The notes beneath the pieces are model-generated. The model searched no databases and was not told the DNA's origin. It saw nothing but the letters and a program-made list of their open reading frames with translations. A DNA stretch of 64,000 nt from Tetracladium setigerum (lineage: Eukaryota; Ascomycota; Leotiomycetes; Helotiales): NCBI GenBank assembly GCA_031472005.1, contig PZJY01000011.1:1550001-1614000 (forward strand), given 5' to 3'. The position numbers were made by a program, and so were the translations under genes. The stretch's first letter is position 1. Each line of letters starts with the position of its first letter. Below, piece after piece: positions 12,481 to 23,900 of this stretch.

Positions 12481-13980
12481 TCAATGCCTATCCTCCTCGT
12501 TATCACTGTCCCCTAGCGAAATTAACGCTGGGGAGTAACTACCGCGAGGGTAAAACGCCAGTTCCACCCCAGCGGCTTTGCAAGTCTTTGCTAAGGGCCT
12601 TCCAATATGAGAATGTGCGTAGTCCGCTCGTACCTCCAGAAATTCCAATGCGGGTACCACTTTCTTCTGCGACAATACCTCAACCATCTGCTCAAGGAAG
12701 TCTTCATCACATTCATAAACAGTCAACCTCTCCAGCGACATCGGGAAAACATCAACCAATCTCCAAGTCTGGCGCTCATCTTCCGAGCCACTAGCCTCAA
12801 TGTCGACAAAATACTCGACATTCTTCGGACCGAGCAAGACTTCACGATGGATAACCAGCTCTTTCAAGCACTCGAAATCGACGAGGGGACCAAGGGCTTC
12901 AGCAGGCTGATCATCTTCATCAAACTCCGCTATCTCGTCGCCGGTGAGTTCAAGAAATTCCAAAGTGCCTGTTAAGTGTGAAATTGCGTCACCCCATTCA
13001 TGCGGTAAGAATCGTGCGTGGCCGACAAGACACCCACCGTGGCGATATGTCAAACGCTCAAGCGACTTGAAGCAAGACAGGAATTCGCCAAGTTCTTCAC
13101 CATCAACCGCGCCAGAGATGTGTAGCTCCTTTAAATGGTATATGTGGGTTGTATCCACAAGACTTCCATCGCCCAGGACAAGCATATGACCGCGGACCTT
13201 TTCCATTGATTTGAGGCGGATAAATAGCTCGATGGAGTTGATTCCCATGCCCCTTCAGTATCATGGTAATAGGTCGATGCTGCTCGCAATCGCGATAACG
13301 AACAGCCCTTCGTCTGATTTCTGGCCTGTAACTTGGCACTTTTCTTGAAGACTTCGTCCATGAAAACAGGCTTGGGATATCCGCCTTGTCCGAGAAGTTC
13401 AATGTACTCAAGACAAGGAGTCTGACAAAGCAGAAGTGCAATGAAGGGATCCCAATCTCCACGCTTCAGGCCGTCGACGAATTCCGTCATGGCATCGCTC
13501 TGTGCGGCTTCACGAAAGATGTCCGCACAGCGAGTGAAATCTTCTTCGGTAAAGTCGCTCACGTCAAGTGGACCAACTATCCTCGTACTATCAAATATCC
13601 TCTTTACAAACCGACCACTTTGAGGTGCCGCTAAAAGTCGTTTTATTAGGCAAGGGAGAGCGTGCCGCTGGGTTTGCGATATCGTGTGAAACAGGAAAGG
13701 AGTAGTGATCTGTGGGCGAATGTCAGTTAAAAAAAATCTGTCGTCTCCACAGTTATGTGCTGTGATTTATAAATTTGGGCGATAATCGCGGACCTTACAT
13801 CGTGAAGGCGCTTTGAGCAAACTGAAAGATGCTCCAGCCCGCTCCTGATCTGGTTGAATGGACCCCCTGCTCATCAAACAATCTGTAATGCCCGAAGGAA
13901 TATTTGACGATGAAACTTCCTGCAATGTTTGAGAGAATTTCATCGGGCATCGTCTCGAGTGATGGTGTTGATGTGGACAT
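12481..13980 (-). CDS. F-box protein with repeat-like C-terminus (frame interrupted)
   Basis: Probable substrate receptor of an SCF ubiquitin ligase. The N-terminus has the F-box pattern: LETMPDEILSNIAG, then LEHLSVCSKRLHDITTP. Exon 1 is 13980-13799 (GTAAGG donor), exon 2 13709-13304 (GTTCGT donor), exon 3 about 13252-12481. The C-terminal 250 residues contain leucine-rich stretches (LEFLELTGDEIAEF, CLKELVIHREV, LERLTVYE) typical of fungal F-box proteins. Exon 1 loses frame by one base near the C5 run at 13863-13867; one more base there keeps the F-box open through to LHD. A second one-base mismatch occurs at the exon 2/3 junction, beside the C4 run 13250-13253. With both, the product is about 453 aa. 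The alternative, a 50-nt intron with a poor GTTTCA donor in exon 1, also fits in phase but is less natural. Substrate unknown. Confidence 0.72.
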
Positions 13981-14759
13981 GATTACTGTGTCGTCAATGA
14001 AGCCTTGTGAAAGTACTAATGAAAGTAAGTAGGTATTACAACGACAAATACAGGGGAGCTGCAAGATAAGATGTATTCACATTTCCACCTCCGCGCCATG
14101 CCATTGGGAAAATTCTTACATCAACGTTCTTCAGTATCTTAGTGTAGTTGCATGGTAGCCTCAAATTCTACAAACTTGCTGGAATGAACTGTGTATTCAA
14201 TGAACTTGGTTGTGGTGGCCCTGGCTGCAGTGCTATATGACAAAATGTGAAAAGCTAGTAAGGCTTCTCAGATAAAATAAATATGTGCAATGGCCAGTAC
14301 GGAGGTACAGCAGGTCATCCAGTTGGCAAACGGAGAAGAGAGAGAGGTTGGTGCTCGGCTCGTAGATGACCATCCTCGTACTTGACCCCGTGATTTATAC
14401 GACTTGGCGTACCAGGGCTAAGGGCGGCTAGCTGTTTTCGCCTAAATTGGCTGATCGCCCCACTTGATAGGAGTGATGGTGACAATGACAGAATTTGATA
14501 TTATGCTGCTCTTTCCAAGTTTGTGACGACACGGATTCGTGATACTTCTCAATTACAACAAAGAATTAAGTTAAGTATTTGAGGGGTGGTTCAAGCGAAC
14601 AATATGACCATCACACATCCCGGAATATGTGACCACTCATCTATTCAGCAACTGAGCATTTAAGTTGCAGTATATGAGTAGGAAGGTCGAGCATCAAGCT
14701 GACCTACAGTCTGCTTTTAGTCGAACGTTGTACACGAACTTTTCAATCATTCGGTTAGT
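13981..14759. other. Intergenic, upstream of F-box gene
   Basis: No gene recognised. It should hold the promoter of the F-box gene and borders the degenerate repeat array. Confidence 0.5.
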
Positions 14760-15780
14760 AGCATTACTCTGTTAAACTTTTCTTTGAACTTGCAAACTGA
14801 AAAAGTTCTTCGCTTCCATTGGACACGATACAGGAAGTCGCTCTAGTCTTTTACATATAACATGTTGGCGTGCTTTTCTCTTTCAGAGTTGATTTTTACT
14901 GTCCACAACTTTACCTCGGTTATCCAGACTCTGGATGCATATCTAGACAAGACGTTTTCTCACTTGTTCAGACTTTGGATAAGCTGAATTATTGTCCATC
15001 TTCTTTTTTCTGTTAAGCTTGTAGACTTGCAGAAATTTTCGTTCCCAATGGGTAAAATACAGGAGGTCCTTTTCGTCTTTCATCTTTACTTGTTCTTTTG
15101 CAGGTGGAAGATTGGCAAGACTTTTTCTCACTAGGTTGATTGAATTTGCTTTTCATTTATACCGCGCTTGAAATTTACATCGCTCATCTGGACTCTGGAT
15201 AAACAGACGAGGTTTTCGCTTATCCGGACTCTGGAAAGACAAGAGCATTTTTCGTCCTCCTTTTATCCTGTTGAGCTTACACACTTGCGAAAGGTTTCAT
15301 TCACATTGGATAAGATGTATAAAGTCCCTTTCATCTTTCCTGGCTCTTTGCAGGCTGAAGTTTAGCGCGCCTTTTCTTAAGGCTTGATTCTCACTTTCTT
15401 CAACATTACCTCGCTCATCCAGATTCTTGCTGAACTGAAGTTATTTTCTCATCTTTCTATTTTGTCAAGCTTTTGATCTTACAAACTTGCACAAGTCTTC
15501 GTCTATGTTAGAAGAGATATAGGAAGGTCCCTTATCTTTGCTTGTTCTTGTGTAGGTAGAAGATTGGCAAGACTTTCTCTTGTGGTTCATGTTCACTGCC
15601 TTCAAATTTACCTCGCTTATCCGGACTCTTGGCAGTCATGGCAGTCTTCTTCTTCTTTTTATCTTGTTGAGCTTTTGGACTTGCAAAGATCTTACATCTA
15701 TTGGGCAAGACATATGAAACTCCATTGTTATTTACTAATTTATGGAAGGTTGGGTATTTCTTGTGCCTGTTCTAAGACTA
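14760..15780. repeat. Degenerate tandem array, about five units of 190-260 bp
   Basis: The same ordered set of short blocks recurs. An 'acttgc..aa' block followed by a 'ttcgt/ttcat' block is anchored at 14789, 15026, 15284, 15486 and 15680 (spacings 237, 258, 202 and 194). Each is followed by a 'gacaagatataggaagtc'-like block, a 'tcttt.cttgttctt..cagg.gaag' block and a 'tttacctcgctcatccggactctgg' block (second anchors near 14921, 15184, 15221, 15415 and 15618). Units are 60-75% alike by eye. All frames carry stops, so it is not a repeat protein today. Confidence 0.65.
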
Positions 15781-18336
15781 TTTCGAGACGGGGGATCTGT
15801 GGAAAGTGTGCGTTTTTGTGGTGGGGGAACGAACTGCACGAACTTCCTTCCCCCTACTTTCATGAAGCCATGTTTGAGACAATGTCAGCTCAATAATTTC
15901 TCTCTGCTTAATTGCTTTCTATTATCATGCCTGCGAAGATTTGGATTGAGACTGAGGATGAAGGGTCAGGGTATACATTTGTCTCCTTGCTGTTTTGTTT
16001 TGTTTTGACTGTATTTGGTTTGATTTATTTCAAGACTATATATCTAGGCCTTCAATTTTGAGGAGGGGTAGCGATAGTGCACTTCTATTGCATCAGGGTA
16101 TTTTTAGTTTGTTATATACTTTTGATGTTTGCCAGTGTTTGGACATCTTTGAAAAACCCAACACCTCACCCATATTCACAAACACCCGAAATACCTCAAA
16201 GTTACCTGGATTTCCGTGACTTTGTCCTTTAAACAGCAGCATAAAGCATCAAAGGTAAGTCGATAAAAGCGTGTTCTCTTCTCAAGACCTAAATTTTGCT
16301 AACAGATTTATCTCCTCGAGATTTTCCAGCTTCATCTATTGCGCTTGCCATCACACTTGAAGTTGGAAAATCGATTTTTCCTACACAAGTGATATTCTGG
16401 CATCCTTTCACCCTTTGGGATTGGAAGGAAGCAAAGTAATAGCATACCGTCGCGACTACAAACAAACAACCACGTTTGAAGCCTTCAAAACAATCTCGAT
16501 CACTCTTTCGGTTGACAAGGACGTGGTGTGCTGTTGACTTAGTGTCGAAGTTGGTTCGGCGGGAGAAACTCGTACAGCAAACAGCCACACACTCATGCAT
16601 TTCTACGAGCCACTTCTGAATCTAGGTTTCCCACAACGTCAGCAAGAAAGGATTGAAAGATATTTGTGGCATTGGTGATAGCACACATCGGCGATGTTTT
16701 TGGTTTTTAGAATCTTCGAGTCGAGAAGTTGGGAATTATTCCGTGCTCCACAGTTATGATCACCCATACGAACCGCTTTAGTTTTCATAACCAAACAAAT
16801 CTGATTAGATAGTATCTATCTTGGAAAGGGGAGTTTCCGGCGTCGAGCTTTCAAGCAATCTCTTTATTTCTTTTTTTTTCTTTTCTTTGTTGCAGCAATT
16901 GCCACCTTTGTCGTATATAAACCGTTTTCAATTTCTTTGTCCGAGTGCCTTCCAAGTGGCGTCACGTGCCGGGCACTAGCACACAGATCACCAGCCCCTT
17001 TCCATGGACTGGATGCCAATTTTTCCATCAGATGGTTTCCCTGTGGACCATGATATGTTTCTTATGAGATTTTTGACTTCTCAATAAATCTTGAGCTTTT
17101 TTCGAAGATGCCATCGGGTATATTGCAACTGGGCGGCATTGGGGAGCGTCCTACGCTTGATACCAGCATTGCAACATCACGAAGATCTGCAACATCCCTC
17201 CTAGCCATCACTCAGAAATCCCAAATCTAACAAGCAGCTCAATATTTCAACAGATCCCATCAAATTGTCTCGCAGAAGATCACACTACATAACACCCACA
17301 ACAAATTCGGAAGATGATTATTCCTAATTTCTATGTATCTATGGGAAGGTATCTTGGTACCGAAAAACCTGCGCACGCATAAAGGCAAACTTTTATCTCT
17401 CCATCATAATCACTCAATCCAGAAGCATATCCCAGATCAAATAACCACCAAGCCTCAGATCTAAAGTCAAATCCGTCCAGAGCATGCCATTGTCGAAATG
17501 ACCCGGAAGAGAGAACGCCAGAAAAACAACGGGTAAAACGCTTTGAATCCAGTTCGCCAAAAAAAAAAAAAAAAAGAAAACCCAACCACAACACGCATTG
17601 AATGACAAATGAAGCATGCGCGATGTGTGCGAGTTGTTCAAGGTCGACCTCTCAAATGATGAGGGAGAGGGATGGAGCCTCAGCCAATCCGAAAGCCAGT
17701 CAATGAAGACCACGCTTGATGGCCGAGGACTTTGGTAAAATCGAAAGGAGAATGGAAAGTCGATTAAATTCTTTTGTTCCCAGCAACTTCTTGTTGTTGG
17801 ATCGAAGACAAAACAAAAGGACTGCCAGTCAATTAAGACCACGCGAGCCGCAATGACTGCCAATCAATTAAGACCACGCAAGTCGAAGCTATGTTTCGGT
17901 TCCAGCAACAAGAAACGCAGAAATAGAAGAGCCGAGAGTGATGCAAGTTGGTAATAAAAAATGCTTCGAGACTTGCGAATAGCAGCAGAGGTATCAATCC
18001 TCCATATCGATGCCAAGGACACGATTTCTCGATGAAAGAGAAACATAAGATGAGACCACAGACGGAATGCTTCGACCACAACAAAGCAACGTCTAGGCCA
18101 ATGGGCGAGTGTTTTATGTCTGAAAGGAGGTCCTGCGATCTAGCCAACCAAAAATGATGACTAGACAACGAACCATGAGGGCACAGCAGCAGAAAAAATT
18201 ATGCATCGGCATCCACCAACGGAAAGATAAGGCCAATCAAGCTCAGGCTGGTTTGAGGCTTGAGGCTTGCGGTTTGATATCGAAAAGACGTCTGATGGTG
18301 CAACACCACTATCGACTTGTGCGAAGAGGGGAATCA
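15781..18336. other. Gene-free stretch
   Basis: Open frames are short and unrecognised, including a 103-codon minus frame at 16289-16600. There is a T-rich run near 16868-16890 and an A16-like run at 17559-17574. Short direct repeats at 17699-17880 are listed separately. Confidence 0.5.
17697..17880. repeat. Three dispersed copies of a 20-bp element
   Basis: The sequence gccagtcaattaagaccacg occurs at 17824-17843. A near copy (gccaatcaattaagaccacg) follows at 17859-17878 and a third (gccagtcaatgaagaccacg) lies near 17695-17714. The first two are 35 bp apart. Confidence 0.6.
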
Positions 18337-20955
18337 TTAAAGGTTGCCAGGACTTCCCCAACCACCAAAGTTGTTTCCACCGCCTCCGAAGGGATCCTCA
18401 AGGCCACCGAGATGATTCGCATTTGGCTTGACATCCTCCTTGGTGTCGACCTCTTCTTGTTCAGACTTGCTCTGCAGATGCTCGCCGGAATGGTTTCGCG
18501 TGCTGCCATTTGTGAACTGGTTCTGCGCCGCGCCGCTACCCATGATTTGGCCCTGTGTCATACTGCGAGCCATATTCATTTGGTTTTGTGCTGAAATACC
18601 GCCGGCAACACTCATCTGGTTTTGTGCCACACCACCGTCCATATTTAGGTTAGGTGCAAAAGAGTTGATGTTGCCATTGAGGAATGACATTGACCCAGCA
18701 GGGATACCATCATTGCTATTTGCCCCACCCTGCTAAGAAATGTTAGTGTTGAATTCTTTGGGCCTCAAGTTGTCGAGAGGGAACTTACTGCATTCATAAT
18801 TTGCTGCTGGCGATTCGCAGGACCATTCAACCCAGGTCCTCCGTATACAGAGTTCATGTTGCCACCATATTGTGGCATACCAAAATTTTGGCCCATATGG
18901 TAGCTGAAGAGCGGATTGCCGAAATCGTCATAACCGTTGTGTACCAATGTTGAGGATGGTCCATAACCACTCATGTGACTCATGGGGTTCATTTGGCTCA
19001 TTTGACCCCCCTGGCTCATGGAAGGGGTGGAACCATGTGAAGATACCATTCGTGTGAAAACGGCACTGTTTTGTCCCGCATCTCTCTGATACTTTACAAG
19101 AGCCTCGAAATCGGATGAACGATATGCTTGGGCAGGGTCTTGTGCTTGCATCTCCTCCTTTTCTCTTCTCAGTTCTGCAGGAAATGAAGCCATCCTATCC
19201 CTGAACAACTTATTATCAGCTCGTTTGCGATTTTGCTGAGGAGCACGACGCTTAACCGAAGTTATTCCGAAATCAGGTTGTGCAATTGGGGATCGGGAGA
19301 ACATGTCAGGGCTAGCTGGGCGTGGAATATGCGGCAAGGATTTGACCGTGTTGCCACCACGGTATCGGCCCTTGATAGAAGTCTTCTTTTCCAACTCATC
19401 GTTATATTCCGAGCCAGAATCCTCGTATCTCTTGGTTTCAGGGGATGAATCTTCACGAAGCTCATTGCTCGTCATATCTTCACTTGGATGAGTACCTTGC
19501 TCCCCGAAAGGAAATTGACTCGGAGTTCCAGAGGGAATACCTCGCACGGCAGCAATACGAGATGAGGAGGGTCGAGTAGGGGTGAAGTCAGCCACCGGTG
19601 TGTGCTGACGCTGGGAGCTGTTACGAACATTTCGCGCGCTGGAACGTCGCTTACTTGGGGTTTCGTCCTCAAGATCGCTGTCGGTAAAGCCGTCTTCAAT
19701 AAGAGCACGCTTTCTGGATTTCTTTCCACTCGATGTTGGTACACCACCTGGGAGTCGACTACGACGCTCGCCATCCTTCACCCCAGCCTTGATGGTGCGA
19801 TCAAGTCCTTGACCACCAGGATTCTTACGATAATTACCGGAACCGCGAATTATGCCTGGGTTTTGAAGGGACCTAACGATTCTGTGTTAGCCAATTTATA
19901 GGTTGCGGTGAATTGTGGGAAGGCATCGCTTACTCCTTGCGGTCTTCAATCTGCTCAAACCAATCCACTTCACGAGAATCCATCATCGAATTCCCATCCG
20001 TGTCACGAATGTACCCACGAATCTTTGGATCCTGGGGTTGGATTACCTTTCCACATAAAGGGGGGACGAGATGACCCTCTGCGAGAAGCTGGTCTCTGAT
20101 CTTGTTTAGGTGCTGAGTTGCACTCTGACCGCTGGAGCCCGGAGACAAGCGGTGAACTGCCTCGTCCCACGGAGCTTCAAGGCCACGACGGTGCATTTCA
20201 TATTGAAGATGAAGCACCAATTTCTCGATCATTCTCGGACCTGCTCAAGTTAGCGTAGCAGGGAAGCAATGGGTTAATGAAACACTGACGATGCCATAAC
20301 ACCAGCTTGCGACCCTTAACACGACCGTTCTTGGAAACCAATTGACCAGTTTGTGTGTATGCCATACCATCGGGTGGCGTAGGCCTACGGGGAACGGGAT
20401 CGACATCTTCGTCATCATCCTCAAGATCATCTTCATCGTTTGCCAGACCCAATTTGCTATTGATCCCAGAAATTGCATCAATTTCTCGGGCGTTCTTTGC
20501 ACCAAGCTCACTACGTTCCTGCTTAGAGCCATGATAACGCTTGGGTTTACCCTTTGCTTTTGGCTTGGTGGCCGAGGTTCTAGTTGCCTTCTTCTTGGTA
20601 GCCAATTTTCTTTTCGTCTTGGGAACATCGGAGATGTAGTCGCTCTCGGTACCTGTTACAAAATCAGCTACTTCAAGTTTCAATGTATTCCGAGCCGTTT
20701 ATGAATACTTACCATCATCAACACCGTCCTCGCCATTATCTTTGGTGAAATCTCCATCATCTTCATCATCGAAGTAATCGTTCATGGATTCACTGGGTGA
20801 TTGCAGAGCTGGGGTGTCCGTAATCATCTCATCTGACACTGTGTTCGGGGTCTGCATGTTATCCTTTGCCGAGCTCTGAGGCCACATATTCATATCTCCG
20901 GGGTCATTGTCATATTGGTGGGGGTTATAGCGAGTCGTTCAATGCCTTCGCTCAT
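18337..20955 (-). CDS. Conserved nuclear-type protein of unknown function (776-797 aa)
   Basis: Five exons: from 20955 (or 20893) to 20713, 20652-20290, 20240-19934, 19872-18789 and 18732-18337, with all phases consistent. The order of segments is an acidic N-terminus (DYFDDEDDGDF), a lysine-rich block (KTKRKLATKKKATRTS), an acidic patch and a compact central region (WHRPRMIEKLVLHLQYEMHR, then LNKIRDQLLAEGHLVPP). The central region looks like a helical domain conserved in ascomycetes. The rest is long and low in complexity, ending in Gln/Asn/Met/Gly-rich sequence. Basic/acidic alternation suggests a nuclear, chromatin-linked role, but this is inference. The start is uncertain: ATG at 20955 (MSEGIERLAITP) has a good context but meets the main frame only if one base is added in the G5 run 20920-20924. 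Otherwise the first in-frame ATG is 20893. The exon 2 donor is GTCAGT after WH. Confidence 0.75.
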
Positions 20956-23900
20956 GGTTGCGGTCGTTGCGTTGAAAGTATCCTATATGAAGCCAGCGTG
21001 TTAGCGGGGTGCTCCTGTTAAGCGAGAAGTTTTGTTTGGATGCCAAGGCCAAACTCCCAGCATAACAAAAGACACATCTCTATATCACAACGTCGATCGC
21101 GAGGCAGAGGATGATTCTAGGAACCGTGCTGTGAGAGTATCTGAAGGTGCTGGAGATCCGGGTCCATGACCAAGAACAATGTCGATCCGATGAAAGATTG
21201 TTAATCTGGTGACAAGGGATTTGGAATCTCAGGTCGCTTCCGGCCGGTTGATGTCTTCTTACCTCTCTTTGCCGCGGGATATGCTATGATGTATCTAGGA
21301 GAGCTTATCAATGAATGTTCTAAGTTGCTTGTGACGGCTATGATAGTGGTCAGAAAGAGTGCCTCGAAAGAGTTGAGAAAGGAGAAGACGGGGTCTTACT
21401 CTTTGCTCCAAGTTCTGTACAGCTCTGTTGAGATCTTCTATGGACGATTGCTGTGAAATGAGAATGAGCATATGGTGTTTGGAGGTATGAAGAAAGGAGG
21501 AAACGACAAGTTTGGGAAGCTTTCGTAGCCGACGAAGTCAGCAGACTCGAAAGCGAAAAAGTTGGATGGGGAAGAAGCGCCGCAGCCTGCCTTATTCCAG
21601 TCACCCCAATGGAAAATAAAAGTGAAAAGCAGCGCTGAGGACCAGATGGCAGCCAAAGTGAAGCGCAAAATTATTGCTCATTCAGGAAGGGGTATCTTAC
21701 TGTGTGAACAGCGGGCTCGTATCAATCGATTTTGAGATTTCTCAATTCTACAAAAGAAAGTTAGATTTTGAGAGATGCCTTGCAACACCTGGCGGGGTGT
21801 AAGAGATGATGATGAATTGGGATGGTGGGAAAGAGGTCTTGCAAAGTCAAGCGCCGTGATGCCGACTGACCAGAGACCGTTCGCAGGGGTGCTAGATACT
21901 TTGCCCTTGTGTGAGAAGCTAGATGGATCTGGTTATCTTGCCACCGATTCTTCTACGGCGAGGGTGCTCTGGACCTTGGAGAAGCATGTGATGAAAGAGG
22001 CAGGTGTAGGACAACTTACTCAATGTATAAAGTCGCAGACAATTTGCGCAATGGCTTCGAAGGAGGGAGGGGGGTTTTCTTGCCGTTCCTGTTGCTCACG
22101 CGTCATATTAGAATGGAGTCCAAGCATTGGTATGAGTTGGATTGCGAGAAAGGAGCTGCTTGCGAGGTCGAGCGTGGTCTTTCGTATATGATATGAGACT
22201 GTTAGACGGCCAATCGAGAGGTAGCTGTTGTCAAATCGATCCAGGTGGTTATTGGGAAGCAGAGAGGGTTATAGAGAGTGTTGAGGAGATGAGAGATTGC
22301 TTGGGAGATGGTGGAGTTGAGGGGAGACGATAGAGTGCTTGGGAAATGAGGGAGCTGATGAGCAGGTTCGCAGACTCGCAGACCCGATCAAGGCCTTTCG
22401 CTGGGAGACGGAGCTTCTCGTAGCGCGATCAGGAGACAGTTGCAATCAACTTACTCGCAGAGAGTAACTGAAGGCAGAGAGTGGAGGGATGGTGTCGAAG
22501 AATCCTCGAAGAGGAGATATGGAGAGAGAATCGCCAGGTGTAGACAAAGTATGGAGGTCAGGAGAGGTCAACTTACGTGTGAAGGAGGTTCTGCCAAGCG
22601 CAAAGCAGGGAAATCTGATCGAACAGAGCGATCGAAAGAGAACAAAGAATGGATGTGAGAATGCGTAGGAAGAGATCTTTGGAAGCAGAGACGTCTTGGT
22701 GTTCAAAAGTATTAAGGTCGCGAGGTGTGCGGAGTTGGAAGTGGGGAGTGGTGGAAGAAGCGATGTTGATATTGTTGACGACCGTTAACGCGACTACATT
22801 GGGGAAGCAACTTTCTACACACGTGATCCAAACAAAACAACTAGCGCCACACGGACCAGCTTGTTGGAGAGAAATCCAATTGATTCTTCCGGCAATTCTG
22901 TCTACTGATCATTCACCGTCCCTCGATTCTCTAACCTTTCTTTAGCGCCAACTCTTGAACAATTATCGGCCGAAAAGTTACCCTTGCGTAAACGAAATCT
23001 CAACAAGTGCTAGCTTCAAATTTGGTTTTGAGAGCAGAGCACAATTTTTCTAAGAGTTGGAGGCTATACAAAGAGAGCTCTCTGGCTGGAATTCTAGGAA
23101 CAGGAATTGGAGGGTATAAAAAAAGGGGTTCTACAACGACGGAGGAGTGATTAAAACTCGAGGAATAATAGTAGCTATGAGACTACTAGCGTAATACATT
23201 TCCCCCGTCCTGTCTTTGCCTGAGCTTCTATAGAGGCAAAGCTACCTTAATAAGCAAAGAACAAAACTGGGAAAGCTGGCGACGTATTATGTTGAGCAAG
23301 GCTAAGATAAGTGGGTTATACTCCAAAAAAAAAAAGCCCCGGAAAGCTGGTTGTTTATGAGGAAGGCTAGTGCGAAAAGCCTTTAATTTAAGCCCCAATT
23401 TCTACGTAACCCGAGTCCCTTACAAGCGAAATTTACTCAGAGACTTTCTACTCCCGTCCTTTCCTTGCCGGAACTTCGATGGGGTCAAAATGACTTGAAT
23501 ATGCCAAAAAGGCTGGGAAGGCTAGAGTATACCGAAAAAAGAAAAGGAAATTATGAAGCTGGCTGGGCTAGGTGGGTGGCTAGGACGGGAGGTGTACAGC
23601 ATTGGAGACTACAATATAACGGTTTTACGAATTGGAAGCCATACAAAGGCAACTGCATAACCATTCTTGAGTAGTTGGGACTCGACGAACAACAAAAAGT
23701 TGCGCCATCAGGTTGCAGAAAAGGCGAATCCAAGCAGTTTATCAGAGCTCACAGTACCACAGCCTCTAATTTTTCTCTCTTAAGAACAATTCGAAGTCAC
23801 TCGCGTTCTAATACATCCATTGGGACAGAAATTGAAAAGAAAGCGTGGGTACTTGGATGTTGAGAAATAGAGGCAAAGCACATCAAGACTACATCATAGA

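Noticed and set aside
13866..13916. 50-nt intron with GTTTCA donor in the F-box gene
   Set aside because: In phase, but the donor is poor; a single missing base in the adjacent C5 run explains the break and fits the pattern in other genes.
16289..16600. 103-codon minus-strand frame
   Set aside because: No recognisable motif, no splice chain, lies in gene-free sequence.
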